Below the pieces are notes generated by a model. That model was not told where the DNA came from and made no database searches. It worked only from the letters and a program-made list of their open reading frames with translations. 64,000 nucleotides of DNA from Spongospora subterranea f. sp. subterranea (Eukaryota; Endomyxa: Phytomyxea; Phytomyxea; Plasmodiophorida), in contig JAUGWO010000150.1 in assembly GCA_049724395.1 (NCBI GenBank), forward strand, positions 44,280 to 108,279, written 5' to 3'. A program made the position numbers and the translations under genes. Positions 59,906 to 64,000 of the stretch are shown one piece after another. How positions within the stretch are numbered: position 1 is the stretch's first letter; the number at the start of each line of letters is the position of its first letter.

Positions 59906-60699
59906 CGCTCGCATCATCGGAAGTCGATTTCTTGGGTCAATCAAGATCAACTTGTAAATAGATGAGGAATGCCGGATCGGTCAATCATCAATCGGACTGC
60001 CGTTTCAGAATTGACGGCAATCGGACAGATGCGATGACAAGCCCAGCGACAGCTGAATGCAATCATGCGCCCTCGCCACTGTCCATATTCAATTTGCCAG
60101 ATTTCATCTTCATGATATCCGAGCAGAGGCGGCGGATCTGCCTGAAAAGATGCCGCTTCGACATCACGATCGATTTCGATACCGGGATCAGATGATATCC
60201 TGCGAATTCATCGGGGCGATTCCAGGTATTTGCAAACATTAAATCGTGCAATTCTTTCGCTCTGATCCGATCATCAACCTCTGATGAGGACTTAATTGTG
60301 GCAGCCTGCCACCACCGCATGCCTGCAACATTGCTAGAAGGATGCATGAATCGATCTTCACATACTGTCAATTGATGGCACGAAATGTCAGCTTCTCAAG
60401 TTTCAACGTTTCGTCGCTCCGAATCAACTGTCGTTCCGAGATTGACACAACGCTATCGAGAATCGGAATCGTCCTTGCTCCTTTGGACCGCTCTTGCCTC
60501 CGCGTCACATCGCCATATATGAGAAGACGAATCTTGAATTCCCGTTGGTATCCAACGCATATCTTGATTGCCCTCGAAACAGCTTCGATTCCAATGACGC
60601 AACGTCAAATTATCATGGCAATGCTCGGAATAACCGCAATCGAACCGCCTCTGGCGAGCCGCAGCCGAGCTTTCTGCTCTCCGAGGCGCCTGTCAGTAC

Positions 60700-63600
60700 A
60701 ACCAATGCAACCGCTGTTCATCCCATCTCTGCTCCAAAAATCGTTCGATCTGGCTCAACATCAACAAGTTCATTCCTGGAATTAGCATATAAATCACTGG
60801 TCGAACCTTGGACGTTCGGTCCACTGAAGGAGAACGTCTTTCCAAATCAAAGGACAGCTGCATTGCCCCTCATAAACGGCCATTTAGCGACATATATCTT
60901 GATGACGCCAGTCGAAGAAATATCGACGAACAAGATAATACAGTTGCCCGAATACGATCATCTGCCCACGTATTCGACGCAACCGATCATGATCGATATT
61001 CGAGATACAACGCGCCGCCTCTCGTGCAGGCAAAAAAATCAGCGATGCCATTGAATCGAGGTGATCAGTTCCTTTACGTCTTTCGACACTCTCAGGTGAA
61101 ACGGCTTGACACGGTCTGGACAGCATCTACGACGCCGACGGAAAGAAATCCGCGAAACCAAAATCGCAGTTCTGTTGGAAGGACTACGTCCACCGGCCCT
61201 GAAAGCTGCAGTCGAACAGCAGCTGGAATTCGGTAAACGACATAGTGAAGCACAACGTACCAACCGCATTCAAATTGATTCTGACGACGGCGAAGGACCA
61301 GGACAGATTCCAACGCTACGCCAGATGGAAGTCTGAAGTCAATGATTCGGCGATGAGAAACCGGCGATTCGATCGACTTGGTCAAAGTTCGCTCAATAAT
61401 TCCTCTCAGACGAAGCGTCAAAGCAATCCCGCGACGCCAGACCAGGAATCCCGAAGAGGTTCCTGAGGACCTGAAGAAGCGCTACGAAGCAAAGCCGATT
61501 CCAGTCAATGGTTGCCTGAAACATTGCCGCTTCCTGAGCCGGGGTTCAGATTTCGGTGGCCCCAAGGCGAGGCAAAAGACGCCGGAAAATATTGGCAAGA
61601 CCGCTCCGACGTTCCTTCTTGAAATTTCTCAAACGGCACATGCCTGCAGCTCTTGACACCATCAAGTCAGTAACCATATCTGTATCCATCTCAAGTTGAA
61701 TGACTGGCTCACCGTGCCCTGCGAACTGGATATAAAATCCAGGGAGCATCAATGGATACGAATCAACTTTGAAACGGATGGTTGACTTCGTGGACGCATT
61801 GGTTCGGCATAACAAGTTTTTTGCCAACATCTTGACCGGTAAACAGGCAACAGGCTCGGCTTGTCGTGACCACGTAAAACGCTCCTCGGCATTTCCAATA
61901 TCAGTCTCGATTGCTTACCGGGAATGACGGTAACGATATTTGCCGACGAGAGGTTTACGTGACCAAGGAAAGGCTATCCGATGGCGTTATCCTAATTGGT
62001 AAACCCGAGTTGTTTACACTGGGAATCGATCCAGATGTTCTGCTCCTGAACATTCTGATCCCCGATGCAGTGTCGAATGGACATCTGTCATTCAAGCGGC
62101 GTCGTCATGCGATGGAATCAAACTCCTCGAACTTCAGGAAGCGACATCAGCTAATCAATCGGGTCTCACTCGGATCTAACACCGCTGGCCTAAGTCCAGA
62201 CGACGAACCTGGCGAAGATTATTTCGTCGACATCGGCCAGGATGTCCTTTCAGTGATATCGAATCCTTGATCTCTAATGTGCGAACGCTCCGTAAAGAAC
62301 GGTCTTCGACAAGAGCATCGAGCCCGGCTCCAGTCCGAGGTTTTGAAGCGCGACATGTGGGTCTAAAACTCGGGCGCGATCCGCCAATGAAGGTTACGCC
62401 TTGAAGCTGATGCTGAAATCTGATGCCACTCCTTTAGGTCAAAAAATCGACGATATATTGAAGCGCACCGCACATTCATGCGCGAACATGCGCAGACGTT
62501 AGAACGAACGATTTTACATTCCGCAATCTTCATCGTTTCGCATCTGCATGCCACGTTGTCGAGAAGAAAGACATCGAGCGCCGTGGTTATCGCCTGACTA
62601 TCAATACGAAGGAGGTCAACAAATGTACTGAACGTCTTGTTTGGCCCATGCCTTGTAACGCATCTTATCATATCTTCGTAATGCAAAACTTTTTATCATG
62701 CTGGACGCCTTCAAAGGGTACTGGCAGTTTCCATTACATCCCGAATCTTGGGAACTTTGTTCTTTCATGACGCATGAGGCAGTCTACACGCCGCGTCGTA
62801 TAATCCAAGGCCTAGCCGATGCAGTTTTCGCTTTCCAGGCGGGGATGCAGGAAGTCCTATCTGATTTGCTCTACACATGCGCTCTTCTATGGGTTGACGA
62901 CATTTTAGGTTATGCCACAAGCATTGACAACTGGTTTGAAGTTTTGGTCCTCATCTTAGACAATCTGCACTCACATGGCATCAAACTGAACCCAAACCGT
63001 TGCGCTCTCTTCTTGACAGAGGTCAAATGGTGCGGCAGAATGATATCGGAAAAGGGGGTCTCGTTCGATCCCAATTTCGTTTCTTCCCTGAGCGAATTAC
63101 CGTCACCGATCACTGCTGGCGATCTGCAACAATTACTATGTGGACTTAATTGGATGCGCTCAACTATCCCAAGGTTCTCGGAGCTGGTGGATCCACTTCA
63201 ACAACTGCTGTTGACAGCGTCCCGCTCGATCGACAGTTTACAGAAATCACAACTAAAGAAGGTCACATTGAAGAATTTGGGCTGGAACCAATCTCATGAC
63301 AAGTGTTTCGCTCAAATCAAATCCACATTGCAGAACTTGGTGACTATGGCCCACATCAACGATGGATATTTACTGTGTGTATTTCCAGATGCATCAAAAG
63401 ATTTTTGGGCAATTCTCCTGACACAGATTCCAACCGAGGATCTAGGAAAATCTGTGGAACGACAACGCCATGAACTATTAGCATGTCTTAGCGGCAGTTT
63501 CAAAGGTAGTCAACTGAATTGGGCGATTATAGAAAAGGAGGCATATCCCATAATTGAAGGGTGCCACCGTTTGAAGCCCTATCTGATTGGGAAGAAGTTT

Positions 63601-64000
63601 CGTCTTTTTACAGATCACAGAAACCTAACATTCTTATTTGATCCCAACAGTCGGAGTCTTCCTGTTAGTCGAACCAGCGGAGATCGTCTTGAACGCTGGC
63701 AACTCCAATTACGCTCGTTTGATTTTGTAATTGAACACATTGATGGAACCACCAACGTCTGGGCCGACATTCTGACTCGATGGGGAGCCCCTGTTTCGGA
63801 ACCTGTTGTGGCCCATATCACCGATGACATCGTCATTTATAACAAGAAACTGGTAGCTTCTTTCGAGGCCTACCACATCGCCAAAGATTTCTTATGGCCA
63901 ACTCTCGAATCCATCGCAGCGGATCAATCATCATATCTACAGACAGAACCTACTCATTTACAGTCCGATGGGCTTCATCTCCAGAATCATGTACCCACGA
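60700..64000 (+). mobile_element. Ty3/gypsy element, family A, right copy (gag to RNase H, runs off the edge)
   Basis: Fossil in + orientation. Parts: a gag-like helix region (KIAVLLEGLRPPALKAAVEQ, about 61150-61210), a retropepsin-like end (SDGVILIGKPELFTLGIDPD, about 61979-62036), a linker, RT (LDAFKGYWQFPLHPE near 62702; LLWVDDILGYA near 62886; a (W)VDD active-site box), and RNase H (CVFPDASKDFWAILLTQ near 63380; FTDHRNLTFLFDPNSRSL near 63608), ending in the pre-integrase spacer at the window edge. From about 63430 rightwards it is nearly identical to the left copy, so it is young. The 5' half is much less clear than the 3' half. Broken. Confidence 0.85.
61390..62160 (-). mobile_element. 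Inverted diverged copy of family B gag
   Basis: On the minus strand this stretch aligns with family B gag at 51640-52900: a near-identical 30-base block at about 62105-62135 (equivalent to about 51635-51668), then LILEMPRSVL, DTDMVTDLMVSRAAG and FKKERRSGLANI stretches matching LILEMQERF, MVTDMVTDLWSREL and LKKESGVSGRANI. It lies on the opposite strand of the family A gag/protease-like sequence. Broken. Confidence 0.7.

Overview
The window is nuclear DNA of an intron-bearing eukaryote. Genes lie on both strands and are broken by many short GT-AG introns; where both ends can be placed from protein homology they are 49-52 bases long. The best guess is a stramenopile, perhaps oomycete-like: a 7TM region lies next to a TKL/TK-like pseudokinase, there is a K+-dependent-type proton-pumping pyrophosphatase, a flagellar axoneme (nexin-dynein regulatory complex) gene, and Ty3 retroelements with a chromodomain-tailed integrase that resemble those I know from oomycetes. 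An early-branching animal or other holozoan is not excluded. There is no sign of bacterial, organellar or viral-genome DNA, and no CRISPR.

Positions 1-46600 are mostly host genes: ABCF ATPase C-terminus (+), 7TM/pseudokinase (-), ACSF3-like acyl-CoA synthetase (-), VPS41 (+), RNF113 spliceosomal RING protein (+), an unrecognised gene (-), V-PPase (+), a 3.3-kb array of a 60-base minisatellite, PEX14 fused to a PUB domain (-), TMEM151-like (+), MFSD11/UNC93-like (+), a 4-TM protein (-), a DRC2/CCDC65-like coiled coil (+), a neprilysin-family M13 peptidase (+), an ADAT2-like deaminase with a degenerate active site (-), a MYST acetyltransferase with chromo-barrel (+), a chromodomain gene (+), ARMC8 (+), an aldo-keto reductase-like pseudoenzyme (-), a VTT/TMEM41-type membrane protein (-), two small retroelement relics, and a secreted modular cysteine-rich protein (-).

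Positions 46600-64000 are a retroelement nest. A Copia 3' end with LTR (-) lies beside a Ty3 element (family A, -) that carries a 475-base SINE. This abuts a second LTR element (family B, +) that carries another tRNA-derived SINE. After a short island with ankyrin-like and other host-like exons comes a poorly readable 5-kb stretch, then an inverted diverged copy of family B overlaid with gag/protease-like signal on the opposite strand, and finally a second family A copy (+) running off the right edge. The two family A copies are nearly identical and point outward, so the right half is roughly palindromic.

The host genes form no single pathway; they cover ordinary housekeeping (splicing, vacuole fusion, peroxisome import, chromatin, ubiquitin ligase, tRNA editing, cilia). 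The most unusual host features are the PEX14-PUB fusion, the 7TM-pseudokinase neighbourhood, the secreted repeat protein, and the pseudoenzyme-like AKR and deaminase. Exon borders are read by eye from homology and GT/AG signals and are approximate unless stated.
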